Assembly (NCBI GenBank): GCA_026122225.1
Contig: JANEZZ010002661.1
Span: 992,001-1,056,000 of the forward strand
Source: Heloderma charlesbogerti
Taxonomy: Eukaryota; Chordata; Lepidosauria; Squamata; Helodermatidae
Length of the DNA: 64,000 nt
Reading direction: 5' to 3'
Made by a program: the position numbers and the translations under genes. The notes under the pieces were generated by a model. The model did not search any database and was not told the origin of the DNA. It saw only the letters and a list, made by a program, of their open reading frames with translations. Shown piece after piece: positions 11,540 to 23,423 of the stretch (position 1 is the first letter of the stretch; every line of letters starts with the position of its first letter).

Positions 11540-11682
11540 AGCAGGGATGGAGAATGTGTGGCCCTCCAGTTGTTGGAGTACAACTCTCATCAGTCCTAGC
11601 CAGCACAGCCAATGAGATTATGGAAGCTGCAGTCCAACAACATCTGGAGGGCCATGAATTCCCCATTCCTGGTTTAAAGTGT
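11540..11682. mobile_element. hAT-type miniature element (family A)
   Basis: The left end is 'gcagggatggagaatgtgtg' with GGCCCTCCAGTTGTTGG. The right arm is AACATCTGGAGGGCCATG then 'ttccccattcctgg'. Both halves are present; diverged by eye. Confidence 0.85.
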
Positions 11683-11689
11683 GACCTTG

Positions 11690-13456
11690 GTGCACGTCCC
11701 TTTAAAAAGTTGAGAATGGAGGACGAAGGAGCACTCTGGAGTTGCATGTGCTGGGGGTGGGGGGTGGCTTTGTTTGTTTGGAAGGATTCTGTTTGTTCCT
11801 TTGTAACTTTGCAACTGTTGTTAGTGGAGGTGCAGGCCTACTTTCAAGGAAATAGGTGAAAGTTAGTTTAAAAGCCCGAACAGCTGAAGATTTGGAAATT
11901 AAAAGGAGGCATAATATTCTTTTGTGCTTTCGGGTAGGCATACCCTGTCAAGTTTTAATTGTTGCAGGGTGTCTTTTCACCTTCTACCTTTTTTGGCTGT
12001 TGTCTTAAGCATGAGTGTGAACTGTATTGCTACAATTCAGACATAGACAATACGGACAAAGATTGATGTCCTTCTGGATAGCGGCTTGCCAGGAGGCTTA
12101 TATTATGGATGATGTTCTCTAAAGAAGACAATGGATCAAATTTGGGAGTTGCAAGTAAAACAAGATATTTTACTGCTGCTGTGAATACCTGTAAGAAACC
12201 TTGTAAGCAAGGGAGTGTTTGTAATTATTGGTAGCATAATTGTGCATGACAGTGCATGTGTGTTTGTGTGTGTGTATCTATATATCTCTGTCTGTCTGTC
12301 TGTCTGTCTGTCTATGTAGCCTCTGCTGGACCCTGGCAGAATAAAAGAGAAGGTTATGAAAGTTGATTGCATTTGCATCTTTCCTGTGCCTCATTACATT
12401 TCATATTATTTTGCATCCATGATAATGCTTTTTCTTTTTCTAAACACCCCCCCCCAAAAAACTTAATCCCTTGTGTTTTGCACTGAAGCATATCCTTAAA
12501 TGGACAGGAAGAAACATTTTTGCCAAGTGCTACAACATATGCTTATTGTTCTACTGTTCCATGCATCTCTATCTTTGCTTCACGGGTAGGCAACCCATAG
12601 GATTTTGTCCCCTGAAAAGTATGCTTGGCTAGGATTTGAACTGTGCTCTTTAAACGCCTTCAGGGTGTTGTCAGAGTTAGGGTGTGGGTTGGCAAGGATG
12701 CTTTTACTACATGGCCTGGTGCCGCTGGAGCACTGCTCATAGCAAGGCCCATGGAGCTATTCTTAGTTCTCACATCCAGGGAGCATATATAATGAGAAGG
12801 TTTATTGATCTTCAGAAGAGCTTTGAGTGTCGAGAGGAAGTTGAAGTGTAACCAAAAGTTTCAGTCTTTGGAAAGAGAGTAGGCTAGGAAGCAGAGGAGG
12901 TGGAATGGGAGGGGTGAGAGTTAAGACAGTATACAGGTCTAACAAATGCAGGATTCATGCAGCTTGTGAGAAAAAAAGGCTTAAGTCCACAGATCCAACT
13001 CCACGGATTTTTATGCAAATTATAATTTCCTTGCTTCAGACTGAGGCCTGGTTTTCATGTCATGACTACTTTAAAAAACAAACAAACACCCTGGGTATTC
13101 GGAGCGAGCAAGGGCCAAACAACAGGTTTCAGGAGACATGTGTGCATGCATGTGTAGTTCAAAGATACGTGTGCCATGAATCACAAAGAGCATTTTCCCA
13201 CTCTACTTTGCTGGCTGCTACAGTTGCAGCAGGCTGGTGAATGCTAATGCAGTGACATCATGGAACACAAAATATTTTTTCAATTACACATTACCAGGGA
13301 CATTGAGGAGGGCATGTGGGTTTGCAACACCAACTTCTTCCCGCATCCCACATTTCTGCCCCTGCAGTCTTAAGAGAATCAAATCTCTTCATGTACTACT
13401 GTAGAAGCATCAATACATGGAAAGTGGAGTTCTAAAAGCAGCATAGCCCCAAGACA
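11690..13456. other. Unassigned stretch with one microsatellite
   Basis: No gene or named repeat was seen apart from the simple repeat at 12258-12315. There is a C-tract at 12447-12453. Confidence 0.4.
12258..12315 (+). repeat. (GT)n / (TCTG)n microsatellite
   Basis: Short GT units, then TATC words, then about seven TCTG/TGTC units ending near 12312. The tetranucleotide part is the most regular. Confidence 0.9.
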
Positions 13457-13460
13457 TTAA

Positions 13461-13540
13461 CAATACATGCCTGCTCAGAAGTAAGCCACACTGCGTTCAA
13501 TAAGGTTTACTCCCAGGTAAGCGGGTATAGGATTGCAGCC
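13461..13540. mobile_element. TTAA-flanked miniature element, type B
   Basis: An 80-bp element bounded by perfect TTAA on both sides (13457-13460 and 13541-13544). It begins 'caatacatgcctgctcagaa' and ends 'gggtataggattgcagcc'. The middle holds 'gtttactcccaggtaagc'. A second copy (23902-23990) keeps the full left end 'cagtgcaatcctacacatg'. Terminal word GCAATCCTA is shared with type A. Confidence 0.8.
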
Positions 13541-13784
13541 TTAAAGGCATAAAATCATTGTTTCTTTAAGGATGTCACTGGCACAGAGGAGGATCTGCTA
13601 CCAACCTTGGTGTTGAATATCAATTTACTTTTGGGGTAGGTTCAAAGTCTTTTCTCCTCTCTTAGAACTATAATACAAGCATCAGAGGAAATTTGACACC
13701 GAACAGTTAGTATTTTGTAACTCAGCTTAGGAAGATTTCATTTGTTTTTTTGTTAGATTTGCAAAGTATAATATGTGTGATATT

Positions 13785-13990
13785 AAGAGAGCAGGTAGAC
13801 TGTAAAGTCTCAGAGTGTGAGTTGGCAAGTCCCTGGTTCAATTTTCACCTCAGCCACAAGCCAACTAGCAAGCAAATCCCTCTCAGCAACTCCCTCCATC
13901 TTCAATATAGGAATAATGATACTAGCCTGCCATACAAAGCTGTTGTGAGGCTTACTGAGATATAATGTATGTGAAGTATGTGCTATATAC
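13785..13990 (+). mobile_element. MIR-like or Sauria-type SINE, old
   Basis: The order 'tccctggttcaattttcacc' (B-box-like), then a pyrimidine-rich core ending 'cttcaatataggaataatga', then 'gctgttgtgaggcttactga' and 'gtatgtgaagtatgtgctat' follows the CORE-SINE/MIR layout. It is heavily diverged, so the subfamily is unclear. Confidence 0.55.
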
Positions 13991-14990
13991 AAGCTTCTGC
14001 TGAACATTAAAGCATTTCTTGAAATAGCCTGCTTAGACATCTTATTTTCTTGATTTTGTCAGTCCAGTTTTTGCAAGAAAAGAACATGATAGCATATCCA
14101 GTTGCCAGTTTGAATTGATTTAATTTGGACAACTGAGGAGTGAAACAATAGTTATTTAATGACACTAGGCACCACAATTCAAAACGTGAGAGACTTATTA
14201 TGGTAAAATGTTAAAATACGGATTGCCACAGTTGCCTGCGAAACCCTACAAAATAAACATTCTCAAACCTATGAATCCCACTCACATTTCCGATTCATTC
14301 GGTTTTATACAATGCAATAATATGTTCTTCACAGAGGATTACTTACTTTGGCTGTCATACATTTCAGTGATTTTTCTATAGCTTTTTTCCCTGTGTATTT
14401 GTGTTCGTAAGCAGATGAAACTGGCATTTACTGGTAAAAGTCTAGTTCCAGACAGATTTGTAAGAGGGATACAATGTATATTTTAATGGTAGAAATCTTC
14501 CTTTTCAAAAGCATACCTAAGAGGTCTTGGAATAAGAGGCAGATTCACAAGTACTCTGAGGTATGTCCACAGCAGATTTTTAAAAAGGGGTTTAAGTTGT
14601 AGTGGTGTAAAAAAAAGAAAACCCCCCACACCCAATGAAAGTGCTTTAATTGAGAACACTTGAAAGGGGTAATTTTACACAGAATGAGAGGCAAACTCTT
14701 TTGTAAAGAGCCAGACAGCACAAGTTACTTTCTCCTAGCATTAATATTCCTATTTGGAGGGGAGAGGGGAGGAGCACGCACATGTCATGTGTGACTGGTG
14801 GCATCTCTTTTGGTACACTTCCCAATGAACTGTTTGTGTCCAGACAAAAACTAGACACTCAGGAGCTGCCCAGTCGCAAACCACAAGGCATATGTTGTTG
14901 TTTTCCGGTGGGTGGGGAGTGTAAAACTGCTGGACCACACTGGAGTGTTTCCCACTGAAGAGTAGGTAACAATTACCTACCTGGCACTAG
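13991..14990. other. Unassigned stretch
   Basis: AT-rich single-copy-looking sequence with no family recognised. Nothing coding is supported. Confidence 0.4.
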
Positions 14991-14994
14991 GCCT

Positions 14995-15092
14995 GGATGG
15001 GGAATCTGTGGCCCTCCAGATGTTGAAGGATGATGGGCGTTGGAGTCCAACAACATCTGGAAGGCCACACATCCCCCATCCCAGGCCATGCT
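14995..15092. mobile_element. hAT-type miniature element (family A), internally deleted
   Basis: The left arm 'tctgtggccctccagatgtt' and right arm 'caacatctggaaggccacac' flank only about 25 bp, against about 70 bp in full copies. This is an internal deletion of the usual 135-bp element. Confidence 0.8.
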
Positions 15093-15551
15093 CCTTTCAT
15101 CATTAAATGCTCCTTCAACATTCATAGTATGTTTACTGTCGAAACACAGCATAGGTGCCACCCTCCTCAGGAAAAGACTGTGTGTATTGGGTGGGGGGAG
15201 AAGCAAACAGGTTGTGGTTGGATTTTGACTTGGATGACAGAGGCAAATAGCTAGGTGCCATTTGGCAATGGTCTGGTAGGTCTGCTAGACAAGAGGCACA
15301 ATGGAACAACCTCTGACTTTCAAAAGTAGAAGATGGGAACAGAGCTCATGTGACCTTATCTCCCCCTTCTTTTACATCTTTCAAGGACTTATTTTGTCAG
15401 TAAAGAAAAACAACAATGACCGAGACAAAATACACACAACAGCATTCCCCCTTAAGTGAAAAACATGAAGCTGTCCATACACTCTCAGCAAAGGCTGTAC
15501 CTGAGTACCAACAGGTCAGCTAATGCAAACCCACCTTTAAAGTTCAGCATA

Positions 15552-15636
15552 GTGGCAATCCTACATACTGTCAGGCTGCAAAATTTTACTGACTACAATG
15601 GGATTGAAGCAGCCTTGATGTGGGCTGGATTGCAGC
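15552..15636. mobile_element. TTAA-type B miniature element, degraded
   Basis: It starts 'ggcaatcctacatactgtca', has 'gactacaatgggattgaagc', and ends 'gggctggattgcagcc', followed by TTTA. This matches type B termini but with a poorly conserved middle. Confidence 0.45.
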
Positions 15637-15644
15637 CTTTATGC

Positions 15645-15780
15645 CAGAAATGTGCAACTTGTGGCCCTCCAGTTGTTTCTGCCTACAGCTTCCATGATCC
15701 CTCCCCACTGGCTAAGCTGGCAAGGACTGATGGGAATTGTAGCCCAGAACAACTGGAGGGCCACAAGTTGCCCACCCCTG
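15645..15780. mobile_element. hAT-type miniature element (family A) with 8-bp target duplication
   Basis: The element runs from CAGAAATGTGCAACTTG to CAAGTTGCCCACCCCTG and is flanked by CTTTATGC (15637-15644) and CTTTATGT (15781-15788). An 8-bp duplication and CAG...CTG ends are hallmarks of hAT transposons. The 136-bp body has long inverted arms and no coding capacity. Confidence 0.9.
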
Positions 15781-15789
15781 CTTTATGTA

Positions 15790-17045
15790 ATGCCATTTCA
15801 AAGCATGCAGTGTTGTTGTCCTGAGCATGTTTATAAAGTTTATAATTTCAGATTATAAAAGTACAGCTCAGAGTTACAGAGAACCAAACAAGCCAATTCC
15901 TTTCTCTGTCCTATGGTCCAGCACTGCAGGCAGCATGGGGTGGAAGAGACGTGGCAATATGCTTTTCTGCCAGGCAGACTTGCATTTGGAAAGCCACCAT
16001 GGGTGGAGCGGAGGGAGCGGGAGACCCTAAAGGAAAAGGGTAGCAACAGTCTGGTTTGTTGGTGTGCTCGACCTTTCTTCTTGCTGCTCATCCTGACCAA
16101 AACTCAGCTCTGGCAAAGATAATAGGTATTTCTACATGGGCAAAAGAGCCAGGACGCGGCTGTTTGTGTGAGAGCCACTTGACCCTGTTCATTGACGACA
16201 AGGAGCTGCAAAAGGCTGATGCAAGTTGGAAACAGTCGATGAAACAGAGACGCAGAGGATATAATGGGGCCCTGCCAGCAGCCTCCTGGGACGGCTGCTG
16301 TTACTTTCTGGCTGCTGTTTGCAGTTTGCTGATGTAATCCCTGGTCCTCATTAACTCAGTGTGGGAGTACATTAACCTCTTTTTCTAAAGTGAGGAGTGG
16401 GAGGGCATGGCAGGGGGGGGGGGATGATGATGGGACAACAGTATCTACCAGGGTAAACATAGAGGCCTGCATGACAGGAAAGCGAGAGGGAAGCTGGACG
16501 TTTTGTTAGCCGGACAGAACTGGATATGTACAGCTAACTGGTAAGCTCCCAGTGGGTCAGAATTAACAGGAGGGAGGGGTGCACAGGAAAGGGGGAGTCA
16601 TTTTAGCAAGGCTGCTTTCATTCAGGGCCATGCTAGATAGTGCATGTGAAAGAAAGAGTTAAAGGAACAGTGCTTAGATCTGTCCACCTACAGACACTTG
16701 TCACCATAGCACCTGAAATACCTTGGTGTGAACAAACACGCACATGTACACAGCCTGCCCACATCAATTCCCAGTGCTTACATGGTCTCCATATTTAACA
16801 GTTAGACTAGAGGAAACTGGATTGAGTAGATTTCTAAGGGCAGGCCTTGGCTTTCCAACTCACACCCCTTCCCAACTTCTCCAAAGGAAGCTTAAACTAT
16901 AAGGTAGCAATGAGACACTCTTAGATCTTTCCATGAAATTATTGCCAAAATATTGATCATATTCCACATCATGAACAGTCAGTTATGCTGGAATGACTCA
17001 ATGCATGCATTTAACTGCATTCATTTAAAACTACCCCTTAAAGTA
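15790..17045. other. Single-copy-looking stretch, possible conserved element near 16100-16390
   Basis: No repeat was recognised. The section 16150-16390 is repeat-free with balanced base content, and ends in 'cattaactcagtgtgggagt'. It could be conserved noncoding DNA; an open frame (16056-16337) crosses it but has no protein family signature. Confidence 0.2.
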
Positions 17046-17047
17046 AG

Positions 17048-17182
17048 GGAGGGCAACTTATGGCCCCCCAGGTGTTTGGGACTACAACTCTCATCATCCT
17101 TCACCACTGGCTATATGCTGGCGAGGGTTGATGGGAGTTGTAGGCCAAAACATCTGGAGGGCCATAAGTTGCTCAGCTTTCT
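17048..17182. mobile_element. hAT-type miniature element (family A)
   Basis: The arms 'gggagggcaacttatggccc' and 'gggccataagttgctcagc' are complementary. Flanks CTTAAAGT and CTTTAAAG may be a mutated 8-bp duplication. Confidence 0.85.
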
Positions 17183-17189
17183 TTAAAGT

Positions 17190-17485
17190 CTGTGGCCAGA
17201 GTGGGAAACCTCAGTTAGTTAGTTCTAATCTACTTCATTTATTATTGTTTTTATAGTCCAATCAATGTACATGACATCTTTACGTTAGAGAATAATGTAA
17301 GCTCCTGCCCTGAGAAGCTTACAATTTAAATTTCTACAGAGGGAGGGTCAGGATTTTACACAGACAGCTGATATGGCACCAAAGCAGTGGGACAGAATAT
17401 CAAGCTTGCTCATTACCAACCTTCAGAGCTTTTTATTTTGGTTTCATAAAACAGTTTTCCAGAATGGCTTACAAAGGAGGAAGCA
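17190..17485. other. Unassigned stretch
   Basis: About 300 bp with a 'ttattgtttttatagtcc' AT-rich part. It may belong to an old LINE 3' end but the match is too weak to call. Confidence 0.3.
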
Positions 17486-17489
17486 GCCT

Positions 17490-17668
17490 CATATCAAGTC
17501 ACATCATTGGTCCAGCTCAGTATCAACTGTGCTGACTGGCAAAAGCTCTCCAGGGTTTCAGACAAGGATACTTCTCAGTCCTACCTGGAAAAAAACAGGG
17601 AGTGAACCTAGGATCTTTTGCAGGCCAAGTTTGTGCTCTGCCACTGAGCAATGGCCCTAACTCAAATA
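17490..17668 (-). mobile_element. tRNA-Ala-derived SINE, minus strand
   Basis: On the minus strand the head ('ggccattgctcagtggcaga', with a B box 'ggttcactccc') leads to 'tgagaagtatccttgtctga' and 'gagagcttttgccagtcagc', ending near 'gctggaccaatgatgtgact'. This is the same order as at 19055. Confidence 0.75.
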
Positions 17669-19052
17669 CTTCTCGCTGCTTGCTTATTTCCATTTCAGAA
17701 AAAGGCTTAAAGTTCTTGGAAAGCACAAACAGATGCATTGTCTGAAATCCTTGGGAGGATCAGACTCTGAAATGATTTCCAATGAACAAGTTTGGAACAG
17801 AAAAAAAAGGTCATCAACCAATGAACACACAAATGCTTAGGCACTCCAATCGCTAGTAAGCTTGTTGCTGTTCCAAATCCTGAAAATACTTCATATAGGT
17901 AAAAAAAAAATTGGAATACCAGCAGTTGAGACAAGCCTGGTACAGTGCAAAGTCACCACCTGCTCTGTTCTTCCAATTTATCACAAGCCCCAATATACAG
18001 CACCTTCTAAGCTGCCAGGTATAGACCCCATGCAACATGAGGGATTTCTGGGAGGATTAATTAGAGTCTGCAGAGTACCTTAAGGATCTTAGATAACAGG
18101 TGCTGTATGGCAGCAAAACAAGAGTTGTTATTCTTTGTTCAGTCTTTTTCTGCAGGCACACATAGCTAGGAAGCCCTGAAGCTATCCAGGAAGAGGGGGT
18201 AGTAAAAGGGGATACAACTGCCAGGGCAGGCGATTGATTTGGCAGGTATGGCCCAGTGCAAGTAACAGCCACTTCAGTAAGATGTTTCGAATTCACTAAG
18301 AGAAAATATTCTGAAATTTCACTCTCTTTGAGTGCAGGTATTTTACATTTAGTAAAAACCAGATAGAGCAACACAGAGGAGGCTTTGTTCATAAATGTGG
18401 ATGTATAAATAAATATATGATATTCTAAGCCTCAGATACCATTACATGCTTTCTATAAATATTGCATTTCCTTATCTTCAAGGCTAACTCATTCAATACA
18501 CTGAAGAATGGTGTGTATACGTGTGCGAGAGAGGTGTGTGTGGGGAGGAACACCATTATTTGACTTAAAGATGAAACACAGAGTTGTCGTCCGCCCCCTG
18601 CCCCAGGTAGATCTTTCCCTAGGAGTTGACCAGAGTGTGTCCATCAATTACACTTTCCCTGAAGTTCCTAGGCGTTGCTTTTCTTTTCTTGTCAAACAAA
18701 GAGTGGTTAATTCCTCCTGTTACCTGACAAGCTCGGAGGGAGGTATATCCAGTTTCATGCCTCCATTTTCTTTAAACTCTTAATGGGTAACAAGTGCATA
18801 TAGTTAAGAGACCAGGAGCTCATTAACCCCTTTCTCCTACCTCCACCTCTTTCTCGTGCAAATTCCTACATCCCTTCCCTTGTCAGCTTTATCTATGGTT
18901 TAGCATTACATCAGCACCAATGCTAACCACGTTCCACATATTTACCTTGGATTGAATATTTGTGCCAGAGATGGAGGGGGAAAGGCTGCTAGAGCATGAA
19001 TCCCTCTCTCAGACTCTTAGCCATGGCTAGAAGATCAGCAGCATTACATTAG
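17669..19052. other. Unassigned stretch
   Basis: No gene or repeat family was recognised. The section 18500-18800 is repeat-free. Confidence 0.35.
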
Positions 19053-19054
19053 CA

Positions 19055-19250
19055 ATGGGACATAGCTCAGTGGTAGAGCACATGCTTTGCATGCAAAAGG
19101 TCCCAAGTTCAGTCCCTGGCATCTCCAGGTAGGGTTGGGAAAGAGCCCTGCCTAAAACCCTGGAGAGCCACTGCCAGTCAGTGTCAAATACTGAATTAGA
19201 TGAACCAATGCTCTGTCTTGGTATAAGGCAGTTTACTGTGTTCCTACATC
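19055..19250 (+). mobile_element. tRNA-Ala-derived SINE
   Basis: The head 'catagctcagtggtagagca' carries an A box, the anticodon-arm word CTTTGCATGC, and a B box 'agttcagtccc'. It matches tRNA-Ala(TGC) in layout. The body continues with 'atctccaggtagggttggga', 'ccactgccagtcagtgtcaa' and ends with 'ggtataaggcagtttactgt' and 'gttcctac'. It is not a functional tRNA because the acceptor stem is not closed and a long tail follows. Confidence 0.88.
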
Positions 19251-19254
19251 TGTA

Positions 19255-20440
19255 CTGGGCTATGACCTAGCAGACCTTGCTTTCCTGCTGTGTGTCTTCT
19301 CTCAAACAACTTTTCTGAAATACTTTGAAAAATACTTCATTCTTCTCCTATATTTTGACACCACTGCCAAATAATGTAACAATAATAGTCATGAAATAAT
19401 CTGTTATCTGCTCCCCCGCCCCCCCACACCCCTTGGACTGGCCCATCAGGAACTGCCACAGTCACAGCCATGATGTGGGGTGGGGGTGACGTGACCCTAC
19501 GTTCCACTCAGATTTTCTTGACAACTGCTTTGGGGCTGATAAGAGTTGTAATGCCCAAGGACACCCAGTTATGGCTGGACTGGGATTTGACTACAGATCT
19601 GAAAATCATTGGCTCTTCCATTTCATGCATTAACCAACTCGCACTTGGCTGCCTTCAATATCTCGCTAATGGAAGATGCCTATCACACTGGTTCATCACA
19701 TTACGGGACCTTGATGATATACCAATGGTAATTTGTCAACGCTATAGGGTTGAGACAACCTGACCTGGGAGTTCCCACTTGAACCCCAGCCTTCCCATTA
19801 TACCCTCCAGCTCCTGCTGGACTATAAGACAGTCCTGGTCCCTGTTCCTAACACTGCCACTGACTAAAAACACCCCACTACACACGCTGCTTTTTCCAAT
19901 GCAGAAAGCCATCTCCATGTTGGAAAAAGTCTGTTCCCAATAATGTCTGAAAGGCAGCATGACTTCTCTTTCTTTTAGCCCATGCTTTGGGAAAGTGGCC
20001 ATCTGTGGCCTTCACTATCTGATAAATATATGCTAATTAACTTCCCGTTTACATACTGAAGACTCTGTAATAAGACACTTTGGTAAGATGCTCCAAGGTA
20101 ATGTTAAAAGTGTTATACTCCATAAAGGGTTTATCATCATCGTTGGACTGTTCCAGACTTGTTATACTTCAGGTTCCCTAGCGTAATATGGACCCAGCAG
20201 AAAAGTAAGGTATGCAGATACTTGCCCAGTATTAGGCTCACTCAGGATTTAAGGCTTGCTTTGTGACTATGGGCTCTAGCTGGCTGAGAATCAAGGGAAT
20301 ACTCACTTCCTTTTAACACATGGTGTTGGGATGTGGGGTGTTTCTGGCTTTTGAGACCTAGTACTAGTAGATCCCTTCCCTTTGGCCTCTCCTCCTCCTC
20401 CTCCTCCCCTCTCTCACTCTCTCCCTCAGCAGACAAATGC
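19255..20440. other. Unassigned stretch
   Basis: Nothing recognised apart from C-rich runs near 19412-19430 and a CTC run at 20391-20408. Confidence 0.4.
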
Positions 20441-20870
20441 TGTAATTACACAGCATTCCTTCCAGGCTCCAGTAATGAGGGGGTGCTTTGAGCCAGCAGT
20501 AATTATACAGTTTTAAAATAAGCAGATTCTTCTCCAAGCAAAATTAAAAGTCTGCAGACAGACTCCCTTGCTGTGCACCTTTATTAAACAGGGACTGAGA
20601 CGCAGAGAAAAAAGAAAAGGGAAGTTTACCCAAAGAGAGGGGTGGGAGGGAGAGGGAAGGAGAGAGAGAGGGAGGGAGAGAGAGGAAACTTTGTCATACA
20701 AGCAGGATGGGTTCTGGGGTTTAGCAATGCCAGCTTGTGCAGTGGCCTGTTATTTTATTGGTTCGAGAGCTTCTCTCTCTCTCCCTCCACAGTACAGCAT
20801 GATGTCACTTACTTTAAGAGTTTAATGCCGAGCTAATCAAAGTCTAGATGGATAATAAAAATTGCAGCAG
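20441..20870. other. Possible conserved noncoding element
   Basis: Repeat-poor sequence with several homeodomain-type words ('ctgtaattacacagc', 'cagtaattatacag', 'gagctaatcaaag'). A GA-rich tract (20640-20690) splits it. A regulatory role is inference from composition only. Confidence 0.22.
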
Positions 20871-23422
20871 ACCTTGGGGGGCTTGTCTTATCCCCTCCTC
20901 TCTTGCAACAGGCTTTTGTGCATGCAAAAAATTGTCCTAACCACACAGACTCTCCTAAAGGAATGCAGTGTAAAGAGCTCCTGGAAGAGAGGGGAACATA
21001 GGAGGACACACAACCAGATTCACTAAAAAATACTGCCAAGGACACTTTCCTTGCTCAACAGAAAGTGGAAAGCAGATGCAAGACTTGAATGGGGGCATCT
21101 GTAGTCCACAACTCATCCAGCCCTGATGCCTACTCAATTCACATCCTTGTATTAATTAGTATGTTTTGGTCATGCCCCCACTGTGATTTCATAAAAACAT
21201 CTCCTCTAGTAATTCAAACCACACCTTCCCATGCCCAGCAACTCCATTTTCTATTCCATTTCCAACATGGCTAGACCGCCAGAAATTATTCCATTTTCTC
21301 AGCCATTCTCCTTTTTTCCACAGTTGGTATATCGAGTTTCATCCAAGTAAAAATAGTTGATAATATAATCCTGAGCCTCACGCATCATGTATCATCAGTT
21401 TCCCCTACTTCCTCCTTTACACTTGCTTCCCTTCAATTTCCTGTACTCTACACTTGCCTCCCATCCTCCTCTTGAGGATGGCCTTTGCACTGCTTTCTGA
21501 ATTTCTCTTGTGTGCCTTCAGGTAAATTGTAAGTCAAACACAATACACTGGGGAGGGAATTCTTCCTGCTGAGCCTTTTCCCATGATGCTACTCTTCTGA
21601 AACCAAGAGAGAACAATAATTACAGGCAACTGATAGAGATAGGAAACTGTGGCTTACAAAAGGAGATAGTATTCATATTCACACATGCATAGTTAACATA
21701 CTCAGAGCTTTTCTAAGCAGCTAGTATGAACAGCTCCTCCCATGAACAGCAACATCAAAGCAAAATAAAACAATATGGCTGAATTCCATTAACTGCAGAG
21801 TTGTCTCACTGAAGCTGCTTGGACTACTTCAGAATAAGCAGTTTGAGGGCCATAGCCAAACAGTCCCTGAGTTATAGTGCCATCAAAAGACAGTAGGTTA
21901 CACTCTCCACCTGCTTTGAATGCCTATGCATGAACAAGTGTAATAAACAAGACAGAAATAATTTTTTGTTTTTTTGGTGTGGATCAGGTATGGAAAGCCT
22001 CCAGCTCATAGCCTGGATACAACCACGGGGCTTCCCCATCTCACCCGCCAACTTCTCTCCAGGGCCCATTTTCCTGCTGCTTTTCCATGTAGCATGGTGA
22101 CAAAAGGAGCCCCTTGGTCACTGTACAATGACATGAACACTGCACAGAGATCTGTCCTCTCTCATCCAGATCTGTCCTCTCTGATCCCCTTTTCCTTTTG
22201 AGATCTCAGTCTTCCTAGAAAGCTTTCCTAGAAAGCTGAGACCTCATTTGTTGAGGTAATAGATCAGGGCTTTCAGCATCCCATAAAAGGAAATGTGCAA
22301 AGGTAAGTGAAACCTTGCATTAGTCACGTATCTAAATTATGACCTGGCATAGGTCTGAGGGGTATCTATGAGTTCTACATAAGCACAGGACTAGAATAAC
22401 TGGTGACACTGGGGTAAGTTAGCATGGAAGTTGACAGGTCAAAATATACCAAAGTTAGAGACATAATGGAGGCAGTGTCTTCTTTTTGAAATTCTCCAGC
22501 ATCAGTCCTTTAACATATACTCCAATACATTTGGATCTGGCAACCTTAGACCCATCATGTAGATTGCATAAGGAACCTAAAACCTGCTTTACTCCGAGTA
22601 GTCCAGGCTAGAGAACATTGAGAGACTGTGAATGGTTTTGCTCCATATTCTGGTTCCATTTGCTTATCAGCCTTCAAAAATCAGAATAGCTTTTATGGAA
22701 GCAAATACTGTATACTATGCAGTGATTCGCTGTAATGTATGCATATATGTATGTATATATTTAGGAATTCAGTTTTATGCTTGTCTGTATTGTAAAGTAT
22801 TTTGCCTTACACTTTTCAAACTGCTTTTTCTTGTTAGGCTGTTATGGCTGTCTCCAAACACAAAAATACGCTTTTATGTTGTGCTTTGATTCTCACACAT
22901 ACAGGTTTTGCTCACAAACTTACTTGACAAGATACTGCATGTTTACAGGTAGTTCATACCAAAAAAGAAGTCAAATATGAAAATAAGGCATTCCTGTTCA
23001 TGCAAGAAAGGCACATAAGCAGACGTCAGAAAACTGGCAGATGAAGCAACAGCTGGATCAGGATTCATATGTGAAGGCACTGCAATCTTCAACTCAAATT
23101 CTGGATGTTTTCTTCCTGTGTGTGGCAAATCTTTACCTGATGAAACTGACCTTGTTTTGCTTTCCGCTTATAGGCAGAAAGAATAAGCATTGGCTGTCTG
23201 AGAGCTTCTGTGTTAATGAATGGGGTATATTGATTATGTATCATCCATTGTGCCCTGTTATCTCACCTCCCCCACCCCACCTCAAGCCATTAGCTACTAA
23301 CCTCCCTAGCAGCAAAGAAATTCAGCTATTTATCTTGGCAAGACGGAAGGCCTTCCACACCTCAGCAGCTGTGGTTCTAGCCAGTGCCCCCATGATGCTC
23401 TTCTGCAAAGAACACAAAGTCT
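20871..23422. other. Unassigned stretch
   Basis: No gene was found. Small local duplications occur: GATCTGTCCTCTCT twice (22149 and 22169 area) and CCTAGAAAGCT twice (22215-22240). 22730-22765 is a TATG-rich tract. Confidence 0.4.
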
Positions 23423-23423
23423 A

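Noticed and set aside
19055..19130. tRNA-Ala gene
   Set aside because: The A and B boxes and CTTTGCATGC match, but the acceptor stem does not close and a conserved SINE body and tail follow. The same unit recurs several times in the window.
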